Shown: positions 1-6,610 of the stretch, one piece after another | Numbering within the stretch: the first letter of the stretch is position 1 | How the letters are laid out: each line of letters starts with the position of its first letter | Source of the DNA: Paractinoplanes toevensis | GTDB taxonomy: Bacteria; Actinomycetota; Actinomycetes; Mycobacteriales; Micromonosporaceae | Reading direction: 5' to 3' | Length of the DNA: 34,303 nt | Assembly (NCBI RefSeq): GCF_018332695.1 | Contig: NZ_BOQN01000137.1 | Span: 1-34,303 of the forward strand | The notes under the pieces: model-generated | The model's input: the letters and a program-made list of their open reading frames with translations, nothing else | Database searches by the model: none | What the model was told of the DNA's origin: nothing | Translations under genes and position numbers: made by a program

Positions 1-7
1 GCTCGGC

Positions 8-1741
8 ATGCTGCTGCGGATGTCCACGTTGCTTCTCAGGACCCTGCGCGAGGAGCCGGCCGAGGCGGAGGTGCCGAGTCATCGGCTGCTGCTGCGCGCC
101 GGTTACGTTCGGCGCGCGGCTCCGGGCGGCTACACCTGGCTCCCGCTCGGCAAGCTCGTGCTGGACCGGATCACCGCGGTGGTCCGGGAGGAGATGACCG
201 CGATCGGCGGCCAGGAGGTTGCCTTCCCGGCACTGCTTCCCCGGGAGCCCTACGAGACGAGCAACCGCTGGACCGAGTACGGCGACGACATCTTCACGCT
301 GCAGGACCGGCGGGGCGCCGACTATCTGCTGGCGCCCACCCACGAGGAGATGTTCACCCTGCTCGTGCAGGACATGACCAGCTCGTACCGGGATTTCCCG
401 CTGGTGCTCTTCCAGGTGCAGACGAAGTTCCGCGACGAGGCGCGGCCGCGGGCCGGCCTGCTACGCGGCCGCGAGTTCCTGATGAAGGACGCATATTCGT
501 TCACCCTCACCGACGAGGGCCTGGTTCAGGCGTACGCCGAGATGCGCGCCGCCTACCAGCGCATCTTCCGGCGCATCGGGCTGTCCCACACGATCGTCTC
601 GGCGATGTCGGGGGCGATGGGCGGCTCGGCGTCGGAAGAGTTCCTGGCCGGCGCCGACGTGGGTGAGGACACCTTCGTCGGCTGCACCACCTGTGACTAC
701 GCGGCCAACACCGAAGCCGTGACGACTCCGGTACCCGCCGCCCGGCCCATTCCGGCGGGTGCGCCGGCGGTGCACGACACCCCGGACACCCCGACCATCG
801 CATCGCTGGTCGACCTGGCCAACGCACGGCAACTGGCCGGCCGCACCGACTGGACCGCCGCTGACACCCTGAAGAACGTGGTGGTCACCGTCCGGCACCC
901 GGGCCGCGACGACGAGCTGTTGATGATCGGCGTGCCCGGCGACCGCGAGGTGGACCTGAAACGCCTCGACGCCGCCCTCGCCCCGGCGACCGCGGCCCTC
1001 TTCGACGACTTCGACTCCCGCCCCGACCTGATCAAGGGCTACATCGGCCCGCAGGGCAGCAAGGTGCGCTACCTGGCCGACCCGCGGGTCGCGCCGGGCA
1101 CGGCCTGGCTGACCGGTGCCAACCAGCCCGGCCGGCACGCGGTCGACGTGGTGGCCGGCCGCGACTTCACCCCCGACGGCACCATCGAGGCGGCCGAGGT
1201 GCGGGCCGGCGACCCCTGCCCGGCCTGCGGCTCCGGCGAGCTGACCATCCGGCGCGGCATCGAGATCGGGCACATCTTCCAGCTGGGCCGGCGCTACACC
1301 GACGCCTTCAAGGTCGACGTCCTCGGCGTCGACGGCAAGCCGGTCCGCCCGACCATGGGTAGCTACGGCATCGGGGTGTCCCGCGCGGTCGCGGCGATCG
1401 CCGAGCAGCACCACGACGATCGCGGCCTGCTCTGGCCGGACGAGGTCGGACCGGCCGACGTGCACATCGTCGCGGCCGGTCGGGACGGCCAGGTCGAGGC
1501 CGCGTTGGCGCTGGCCGGCACCCTGGTCGAGGCCGGCCTGCGGGTGCTCGTCGACGATCGGCCGCAGCTGTCCGCCGGGGTCAAGTTCACCGACGCCGAG
1601 TTGATCGGCATCGCCCGCACGGTCGTGGTGGGGCGCCGGCTCGCCGAGGGGATGGCGGAATTCCGCAACCGGCGAACCGGTGAGCGCGCCGACGTGCTGA
1701 TCACCGACATACCGCGTGTAATCACGAGTGCACTCGGGTAA
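8..1741 (+). CDS. proS: Prolyl-tRNA synthetase, bacterial type with INS editing domain
   Basis: Charges tRNA-Pro with proline in the cytosol. The 577-residue product has the usual length of the bacterial (E. coli-like) class. Visible parts: class II catalytic core with the THEE substrate loop (about residues 111-114), motif 2 around FRDE (141-144) and GREFLMKDAYSF (154-165), an inserted YbaK-like INS editing domain (about 230-390, including LKNVVV), motif 3 GSYGIGVSR (451-459) and a C-terminal anticodon-binding domain (about 470-565). The start at 8 gives MLLRMSTLLLRTLRE, the family's normal N-terminus, so the gene appears complete although it begins at the window edge; its promoter and RBS lie outside or at the very edge. 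A free-standing YbaK-type protein is encoded 1.6 kb downstream. Confidence 0.97.
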   Translation: MLLRMSTLLLRTLREEPAEAEVPSHRLLLRAGYVRRAAPGGYTWLPLGKLVLDRITAVVREEMTAIGGQEVAFPALLPREPYETSNRWTEYGDDIFTLQDRRGADYLLAPTHEEMFTLLVQDMTSSYRDFPLVLFQVQTKFRDEARPRAGLLRGREFLMKDAYSFTLTDEGLVQAYAEMRAAYQRIFRRIGLSHTIVSAMSGAMGGSASEEFLAGADVGEDTFVGCTTCDYAANTEAVTTPVPAARPIPAGAPAVHDTPDTPTIASLVDLANARQLAGRTDWTAADTLKNVVVTVRHPGRDDELLMIGVPGDREVDLKRLDAALAPATAALFDDFDSRPDLIKGYIGPQGSKVRYLADPRVAPGTAWLTGANQPGRHAVDVVAGRDFTPDGTIEAAEVRAGDPCPACGSGELTIRRGIEIGHIFQLGRRYTDAFKVDVLGVDGKPVRPTMGSYGIGVSRAVAAIAEQHHDDRGLLWPDEVGPADVHIVAAGRDGQVEAALALAGTLVEAGLRVLVDDRPQLSAGVKFTDAELIGIARTVVVGRRLAEGMAEFRNRRTGERADVLITDIPRVITSALG

Positions 1742-1767
1742 CGGTTTTCCACACGGGAGGTTTCACC

Positions 1768-2160
1768 ATGGCCAAGGTCTCGGTCGCTGACGTGATGACC
1801 CGGCGGGTCGTCTACCTGCCGGAGGCGACGACCCTCGACGAGGCTGCGCAGGCGATGCGCGACCAGGGCATCGGTGATGTGGTGGTGACCAGCGGGCCGA
1901 CCATGGTGGGCCTGGTCACCGACCGGGACATCGTGATCCGGGCGATCGCCGAGAACCGCATCCCCAAGCAGACGACGCTCGGCGCGATCACCTCGCACGA
2001 GCTGATCATGGTGGAGCAGTCGGCCACTGTGGAGGAAGCGGTGCAGGCCATGCGCGAGCGCGGCGTCCGCCGCCTGCTGGTCTGCGACTCCGACCGGAAC
2101 GTCGTCGGCATCATCAGCCTGAGTGACGTGGCCCTCTTGCCGACATCCACGCCTGCCTGA
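1768..2160 (+). CDS. CBS-pair domain protein
   Basis: A 130-residue protein made almost entirely of two CBS motifs (about residues 7-60 and 72-125), each with the VxDVMT / GIxDVVVT and VGLVTDRDI / VVGIISLSDV signatures. Such stand-alone CBS pairs bind adenine nucleotides and usually act as cytosolic energy-state sensors or regulatory subunits; the partner here is not known. A strong Shine-Dalgarno GGGAGG at 1755-1760 precedes the ATG. It starts 26 nt after proS ends and may be co-transcribed with it. No enzymatic domain is attached, so regulation of another protein is the likely role (inference). Confidence 0.9.
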   Translation: MAKVSVADVMTRRVVYLPEATTLDEAAQAMRDQGIGDVVVTSGPTMVGLVTDRDIVIRAIAENRIPKQTTLGAITSHELIMVEQSATVEEAVQAMRERGVRRLLVCDSDRNVVGIISLSDVALLPTSTPA

Positions 2161-2170
2161 CACCGCGAAG

Positions 2171-2176
2171 TATGGT
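2171..2176 (+). promoter_or_regulatory. Putative -10 element of a leaderless sufE-like mRNA
   Basis: TATGGT fits the actinobacterial TANNNT -10 consensus and ends 8 nt before the GTG at 2185. No Shine-Dalgarno lies between them, the geometry of leaderless transcripts that begin on the start codon. No convincing -35 is seen. Confidence 0.45.
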
Positions 2177-2184
2177 CGGTTCTT

Positions 2185-2610
2185 GTGAGCGACATGCCCC
2201 CGAAGCTGGCCGAGATCGTCGACGAGTTCGTCTCCGCGCCGCGCGAAGTCGTTCTCGAGATGCTGCTCGAGTTCGCCGACGCCATGCCGCCGTTGCCGGC
2301 CGAGATGGCCGGGCACGACGGCATGGAACAGGTTCCGGAGTGCCAGACCCAGTTCTTCCTCAAGGCCACGGTCCGGCCGGACCACACGGTGGAGCTCTGG
2401 TTCGACTGCCCGCCGGAGGCGCCCACCACCCGGGCCTTCGCCGGCATCCTGGCCGAGGGCCTGATCGGGGCGTCGGCCGCCGAGATCATCGCGGTGCCGG
2501 ACGATCTCTACGCTCGGATGGGCCTGGCCAACGCCATCAGCCCGCTACGCATCCGGGGCGGGTCGGCCATCCTCGCTCGCCTCAAGCGGCAGGTCGCCGC
2601 CCAGTCTTAG
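2185..2610 (+). CDS. SufE-like Fe-S assembly sulfur acceptor
   Basis: The 141-residue protein matches the SufE/CsdE fold family. SufE accepts persulfide sulfur from a cysteine desulfurase and hands it to the Fe-S scaffold. The acceptor cysteine is visible as C53 in MEQVPECQTQFFL, aligned with the catalytic Cys of E. coli SufE (VPGCQS). The C-terminal helices LYARMGLANAISPLRIRGG are typical of the family. The GTG start at 2185 has no RBS but a -10-like TATGGT 8 nt upstream, which suggests a leaderless transcript. No suf operon genes are nearby. The next gene (a thioredoxin-fold DsbA-like protein) follows after 13 nt, so the two are probably co-transcribed. Confidence 0.87.
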   Translation: MSDMPPKLAEIVDEFVSAPREVVLEMLLEFADAMPPLPAEMAGHDGMEQVPECQTQFFLKATVRPDHTVELWFDCPPEAPTTRAFAGILAEGLIGASAAEIIAVPDDLYARMGLANAISPLRIRGGSAILARLKRQVAAQS

Positions 2611-2623
2611 TGGGAGTTCGTCC

Positions 2624-3265
2624 GTGGATATCCAGGTCTGGTCCGACGTTGTCTGCCCGTGGTGCTACATCGGCAAGACGCGCCTCGAGAAGGCGATCGC
2701 CCAGTTCGACGGGGACGTGATGGTGACCTACCGGGCGTACCAGCTCGACCCCTCGCCGGTGCCGCAGCCGGTGGCGATCAAGGACGCGATGGCCGCGAAG
2801 TTCGGTGGCCGGGAGCGGGCCGAGCAGATGCTCGCGCACGTCACCTCGATCGCGGCCGCGGACGGCCTGCGCCTCGACTACGACCGGGCGGTCGCGGCCA
2901 ACACGCTCGACAGTCACCGGCTGATCGCCTGGGCGGCCGGCCAGGACCGGCAGGCCGACATGCTGGACGCGTTGCAGCGGGCCTACTTCACCGGCGGCGC
3001 CGACCTGGGTTCCCGCCCGACGCTCGCCGGAGTGGCCGCCTCGATCGGCCTGGACGGCGCCGCCGCGCTGGCCTACCTCGAGTCCGAGGCCGGCATCGGC
3101 GCGGTCACCACCGATCTCACCGAGGCCCGCGAGCTCGGCATCACCAGCGTCCCGACCTTCGTGATCGACGGGAAGTACGCGGTGCAGGGTGCCCAGGAGC
3201 CGGCCACCCTGCTGGCCGCGCTGGAGGAGATCGCTCGGCGCGAATCCGTCGACATCGGTCAATGA
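2624..3265 (+). CDS. FrnE-like DsbA-family oxidoreductase
   Basis: 213-residue cytosolic thioredoxin-fold protein of the DsbA/FrnE/HCCA-isomerase family. The redox motif C11-P-W-C14 sits directly after the first strand (VWSDVVCPWCYIG). The cis-proline loop ITSVPTFVIDGKYAVQGAQ is near residue 170, and a long helical insertion lies between them as in FrnE. No signal peptide, so it probably acts in the cytoplasm on thiols or glutathione-like conjugates (inference). GTG start with GGGAG at 2612-2616, 13 nt after the sufE-like gene. The 3' end meets a variant parS palindrome (3267-3280) and the convergent YbaK gene. Confidence 0.9.
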   Translation: MDIQVWSDVVCPWCYIGKTRLEKAIAQFDGDVMVTYRAYQLDPSPVPQPVAIKDAMAAKFGGRERAEQMLAHVTSIAAADGLRLDYDRAVAANTLDSHRLIAWAAGQDRQADMLDALQRAYFTGGADLGSRPTLAGVAASIGLDGAAALAYLESEAGIGAVTTDLTEARELGITSVPTFVIDGKYAVQGAQEPATLLAALEEIARRESVDIGQ

Positions 3266-3266
3266 G

Positions 3267-3280
3267 GTTTCACGTGGAAC
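3267..3280. promoter_or_regulatory. Near-consensus parS (one mismatch) between convergent genes
   Basis: GTTTCACGTGGAAC differs from the parS consensus GTTTCACGTGAAAC at one position. It sits in the 28-nt gap between the frnE-like gene (ends 3265) and the convergent ybaK-like gene (ends 3294). It could bind ParB weakly or act as a small bidirectional terminator hairpin. Confidence 0.55.
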
Positions 3281-3293
3281 CAGATCGACGACC

Positions 3294-3854
3294 TTAAACG
3301 AGTTTCGCCAGATCCTCGATGACCTTGGCACCCGGCAGCGCACCCAGCGCCGGACCGGCCACGGCGATCTTGCTGTGCCGCACGCCGGAACCGATGATCA
3401 CATGCGGCGTCGCGGCGACTCGGCTGTCGACCAGGATCGGCCAGTCGACAGGCAGGCCGATCGGGGTGATCCCGCCGTACTCCATCCCGGTCAGGCTGAC
3501 CGCGTCGTCCATCGGGGCAAAGCTGCACTTGCGCACGTCGAGGTGACGGCGGACCGCCCCGTTCACGTCGGCCCGGGTGGTGGCCAGGACGATGCAGGCC
3601 GCGTACTTGGTGACGCCGTCGCGCTTGCCGGCCACGATCACGCAGTTGGCCGAGACGTCCAGGCCCACGCCGTACGCCTCGCAGAATGCCGTCGTGTCGG
3701 CCAGGCCGGGGTCGATCGGCGCGACCAGCACCTGGTCGCCGTCGATCGGCGCCTCGACCGGCCAGACCGCGAGGGCCTTCGCCACCGGCGGGGCCAGCAG
3801 GTCGGGGCGGGACTGGGCGGGCTCGAGCTGAAGGGTTCCCATCACGCCCGCCAT
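3294..3854 (-). CDS. YbaK/EbsC-type aminoacyl-tRNA deacylase family protein
   Basis: 186-residue stand-alone YbaK/INS-fold protein. Family members hydrolyse mischarged aminoacyl-tRNA (for example Cys- or Ala-tRNA-Pro) in trans. Recognisable blocks are VSANCVIVAGKRDGVTKYAA with the conserved lysine region, RKCSFAP and TGMEYGGITPIGLP. Starts at 3854 (GTG or ATG cluster; a second Met lies at 3842). A longer overlapping frame at 3259-3891 on the same strand lacks family similarity and is a shadow. Convergent with the frnE-like gene and followed within 7 nt by the start of the neighbouring minus-strand oxidoreductase's 3' end. proS with its own INS domain lies 1.6 kb away. Confidence 0.9.
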   Translation of the reverse strand: MAGVMGTLQLEPAQSRPDLLAPPVAKALAVWPVEAPIDGDQVLVAPIDPGLADTTAFCEAYGVGLDVSANCVIVAGKRDGVTKYAACIVLATTRADVNGAVRRHLDVRKCSFAPMDDAVSLTGMEYGGITPIGLPVDWPILVDSRVAATPHVIIGSGVRHSKIAVAGPALGALPGAKVIEDLAKLV

Positions 3855-3860
3855 CCTCGC

Positions 3861-4619
3861 TCAATACTTCGCGGCCAGGTAGTCCCGCCACGTTCGGGAC
3901 CCGGTCGGCGTGGCCGCGGTGGTCAGGGCGCCGGCCCGGATCGCCCGGGACAGCTTGCCCGGGATGCCGAGCCGCCAGATCGGCCGCTTCCGGCCACGGG
4001 CGGCCAGCCAGGAACGGGCCAGGTCGTCGAAGGTGAGCACCTCGGGGCCGCCGTACTCGGTGGTCGCGCTCGTCGCCGGCCGGCCCACCAACCCGGCGAT
4101 CTCCTCGGCCAGGTCCTCGATGGCGACCGGTTGCACCCGCCAGTCCGGGTCGATGATCACCGGACCGGGCTTGCTCAGCGCGGACAGCAGCATCTCGGCG
4201 AACTGGTGGAACTGGGTGGCCCGGACGATCGTGTACGGCACGCCACCGCCCTTGACGACCTGCTCGGTGTCCAGCTTCGCCCGGTAGTAGGGGTACGACA
4301 CCCGGTCGATGCCGACGATCGACACGTAGAGGACGTGCCCGACTCCGGCCTTCCCCGCCGCCGCCATCAACCGCCGGGTGCCCTCGACGTCGGTCGTCCG
4401 CGGCCGGCCCGGCGACGAGGCGAGGTGCACGATCACGTCCACCCCACGCACCGCCTCGTCCAGCCCTTCTCCGGTACGCAGGTCGGCCGTGACCCAGCCG
4501 GACCGCGCCGACCGGGTCATCGGCCGTACGGCGTACCCCTGCTTCTCCAGTTGCGGGACCACCGCGGACCCCAGCGTTCCGCTCGCTCCGGTGACCAGCA
4601 CCGTGTTCTTCTCGCTCAT
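3861..4619 (-). CDS. NAD(P)-binding SDR/NmrA-like oxidoreductase
   Basis: 252-residue atypical short-chain dehydrogenase with an N-terminal Rossmann motif VLVTGASGTLGSAVV (about residues 7-21, TGxxGxLG) and a VDVIVHLASS segment. YVSIVGIDRVSYPYYRAKLDTEQVV contains the YxxxK pair (YYRAKLDTE). This matches the NmrA/complex-I-NDUFA9-like SDR_a5 type often annotated as NAD(P)H-binding or putative oxidoreductase. Substrate unknown. Cytosolic, no signal peptide. It is upstream of and co-directional with the ybaK-like gene (6-nt gap), so a two-gene operon is likely. The 93-nt gap to the divergent membrane-protein gene holds a TGTGAC-N9-GTCACA inverted repeat at 4648-4668. Confidence 0.9.
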   Translation of the reverse strand: MSEKNTVLVTGASGTLGSAVVPQLEKQGYAVRPMTRSARSGWVTADLRTGEGLDEAVRGVDVIVHLASSPGRPRTTDVEGTRRLMAAAGKAGVGHVLYVSIVGIDRVSYPYYRAKLDTEQVVKGGGVPYTIVRATQFHQFAEMLLSALSKPGPVIIDPDWRVQPVAIEDLAEEIAGLVGRPATSATTEYGGPEVLTFDDLARSWLAARGRKRPIWRLGIPGKLSRAIRAGALTTAATPTGSRTWRDYLAAKY

Positions 4620-4647
4620 ATCAACTGGACAATCAGCTCAGCCCGAA

Positions 4648-4668
4648 TGTGACATGCCTTCGGTCACA
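4648..4668. promoter_or_regulatory. Inverted repeat in a divergent intergenic region
   Basis: TGTGAC at 4648-4653 and GTCACA at 4663-4668 form a 6-bp dyad with a 9-nt spacer between the divergent oxidoreductase (start 4619) and membrane-protein (start about 4713) genes. It resembles an operator half-site pair, but the spacing is not that of CRP (N6 between TGTGA and TCACA). No cognate regulator is encoded next to it. Confidence 0.3.
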
Positions 4669-4712
4669 CCGGATCCTCAGGCTCGGCCTGATCTTGCCGA
4701 CCTTCAGAGGTT

Positions 4713-5168
4713 GTGGAGGAACGTCGTGGAGCGCGCATCGGGACCGTGAGCGGTCTCGCGCTGCTGGGTGGGGGTACCGCGATCGCGGCCGTCGCCGGCG
4801 GCGCCCACTCCGTGTTCGCAACCGTGCTTCTCGGCCTCCTCGCCATCGGGATGGGTCATTCGCTGCTGGTCGAGATCCGCCGCCAGGCGCGCCGGCGGAC
4901 CTGGCGCTGGGTCCGCACCGACACGATCAACGCGGTCCTGCTCGGGTGCTGGGCGGAGGCCGCGCTGATCCTGACCATCCTCGAGGCCGGGCCGGCTGCG
5001 GTGCGCGCCGTCGGCGGGGTGCTGGCCGCGGCGTACACCGGATGTTGTGTTTATTTCGTCACCGAGCGCAGGCGGACGATCGCCGCCCAGCCCCGCACCG
5101 GCGAAGTTGCCCCGTTGCCCCGTCCGGCGGAGCCGGAGACCCCGGTTTCCGCACGTCGGGCCGCCTGA
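4713..5168 (+). CDS. Small hypothetical membrane protein (four predicted TM segments)
   Basis: 151 residues (or 140 if the in-frame GTG at 4746 is used). Four hydrophobic stretches are visible: VSGLALLGGGTAIAAVAGGA, VFATVLLGLLAIGMGHSLL, INAVLLGCWAEAALILTIL and AVGGVLAAAYTGCCVYFV. A basic loop (EIRRQARRRTWRWVR) separates TM2 and TM3, followed by a Pro/Ala-rich cytosolic tail. The GTG at 4713 has AGAGG only 2 nt upstream, and the GTG at 4746 has GGAGGA 25 nt upstream, so the start is uncertain. I do not recognise the family. Divergent from the SDR gene and 40 nt upstream of a lipoprotein gene. Confidence 0.7.
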   Translation: MEERRGARIGTVSGLALLGGGTAIAAVAGGAHSVFATVLLGLLAIGMGHSLLVEIRRQARRRTWRWVRTDTINAVLLGCWAEAALILTILEAGPAAVRAVGGVLAAAYTGCCVYFVTERRRTIAAQPRTGEVAPLPRPAEPETPVSARRAA

Positions 5169-5207
5169 CGTCTCCCGCCGGGCGCCGACCTTTGATCTAC
5201 TGACGCC

Positions 5208-5879
5208 GTGCGCCGTCGATCTCTCGTCCTCCTCCTCGCGGCCGGTGCGCTCAGCGCATGCACCCCGCGCAGCACCGGCACTCCGGCCGCCGCTGCCACC
5301 CCGCGTGATGCCGTCGCCGACGACTACCGCTGGTTCTTCCCGGTGCCCGATTTCGGCCAGGGTTACTGCTTCACCTGGGTTCGCGACCTCACCCCGCCGC
5401 AGGTGATCAAGCGGCTCGGCGGCCGGGAACTGGAACGGATCAACTGGAAGCAGCTGGTCGAGTCGGGAGACGGGCAGCAGGGCACGGCCTACCGCTACTT
5501 CATCGGCATCACCCGGGTCGGCGACTGGTCGCTGATCGTCGAGGACAACGGTGACCTCGGGGTCACCGACCGGCTGGTGCGGCCGCTGTCAGCCGGCACC
5601 ACCGTGGTGGGGCACTATCGCGGCGCCGACGGGCACGGCCGGTTCCTGCAGCTGACCGACGGCCGGGTGGAACTGGACTTCGACCCGGCCGCCCCGGCCA
5701 CCGTGACCGCCGCGATGTCGGCGGTCGGTTTCGCGCCCGGCATCGACGCGGGCACCTCGATGGCCGCCTCGTTCGCACTGGCCGAGCGGCTCACCGGCCA
5801 GCAGATGACCCAGTCGTTGCTGATCTCCAGCACCTACCTGCTGACCAACGTCCCGATCGAGCATCGAAAGAATCAATAG
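5208..5879 (+). CDS. Putative lipoprotein with DUF6461-like domain
   Basis: 223 residues. The N-terminus MRRRSLVLLLAAGALSAC is a type II signal peptide with lipobox LSAC and lipidated C18, so the mature protein should be anchored on the outer face of the membrane. The rest (DYRWFFPVPDFGQGYCFTWVRDLTPPQVIKRLGG ... WSLIVEDNGDLGVTD ... GHYRGADGHGRFLQLTDGRVELDFDP) resembles the DUF6461 proteins common in actinomycetes, which are usually cytosolic; function unknown. GTG start. The assignment is by pattern memory, not a search. It could be co-transcribed with the membrane protein 40 nt upstream. Confidence 0.8.
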   Translation: MRRRSLVLLLAAGALSACTPRSTGTPAAAATPRDAVADDYRWFFPVPDFGQGYCFTWVRDLTPPQVIKRLGGRELERINWKQLVESGDGQQGTAYRYFIGITRVGDWSLIVEDNGDLGVTDRLVRPLSAGTTVVGHYRGADGHGRFLQLTDGRVELDFDPAAPATVTAAMSAVGFAPGIDAGTSMAASFALAERLTGQQMTQSLLISSTYLLTNVPIEHRKNQ

Positions 5880-5926
5880 CCGTTCGGTTGTTGCATGCCG
5901 GATAGTCCGGCCGCCAATATTCATCC

Positions 5927-6472
5927 GTGGCGATGCGTACTTCCGAGTTGCTGAGCGTCGGTGAGGCCGCGATCCTGCTGCGCTCGTCCCGGCAGCACGT
6001 CCTCGACCTGTGCTCGCGCGGCCTGCTGCCGTATGTGACGGTCGGCGGCACCCAGCATCGCGTGCGCCGCGCCGACGTCGAGGCATTGATCCGTCCCGCT
6101 CTGACCCGCGAGCAACTCGAGCAACTCTGGCTGCACCAGGCGATGGCCGGGAAGTTCGTGTCGAACCCGGACGCCCTGCTCGCGGCGGCCGCGATCAACC
6201 TGCGCCGGCTGCGCCGACTGCACCCCGAGGGCCGGGCCTGGGAGTGGCTGGACCGATGGCAGGTGGTGCTGGACCGCGGCCACGAAGCGGTGCTGGACGC
6301 CCTCACCTCCTCGTCCGAGTACGCGGTCGAGCTACGCAGCACGTCGCCGTTCACCGGCATCCTGTCCGAAGTGGAACGCCGCACCGTGCTCACCGCCCTG
6401 GCCGAGAGCAGGCGCGATCGGGCCCGGACGATGCCGCAGGAGAAGCTCGAGCGGGTCCTTCGCGCTGTGTGA
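5927..6472 (+). CDS. HTH/excisionase-family DNA-binding protein (orphan antitoxin-like)
   Basis: 181 residues. The N-terminal 55 residues form a MerR/excisionase-type winged HTH (LLSVGEAAILLRSSRQHVLDLCSRGLLPYVTVGGTQHRVRRADVEAL). The helical C-terminal part (NLRRLRRLHPEGRAWEWLDRWQVVLDRGHEAVLDALTSSSEYAVELRSTSPFTGILSEVERR) resembles proteins I associate with antitoxins of two-gene toxin modules, but that is recollection only. No toxin (PIN, nucleotidyltransferase, RelE or other) is encoded on either side: the neighbours are a DUF6461-like lipoprotein and a methyltransferase. GTG start at 5927; the region just upstream (5880-5926) is unusually AT-rich for this genome. It may be a transcription factor or a relic antitoxin. 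Confidence 0.75.
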   Translation: MAMRTSELLSVGEAAILLRSSRQHVLDLCSRGLLPYVTVGGTQHRVRRADVEALIRPALTREQLEQLWLHQAMAGKFVSNPDALLAAAAINLRRLRRLHPEGRAWEWLDRWQVVLDRGHEAVLDALTSSSEYAVELRSTSPFTGILSEVERRTVLTALAESRRDRARTMPQEKLERVLRAV

Positions 6473-6610
6473 GTCGTCGATCACAAAACTATAAAAGCAC
6501 CTTATGAAAATCCCGGTGCCGGGCGGATAGTGGATCAGTTCAACCCCGGCCGCCGCCTCTGCGATCTCGCGAATCGCAGCGACGACTGGCTGCGCCCCCG
6601 GGAGGTTCCA

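Noticed and set aside
3189..4652. 487-codon plus-strand frame over the ybaK-like and oxidoreductase genes
   Set aside because: Antisense shadow; both minus-strand genes have clear family motifs.
4648..4668. CRP/FNR-like operator (TGTGA...TCACA)
   Set aside because: The spacing between half-sites is 11 nt rather than 6, so it was kept only as an unassigned inverted repeat.
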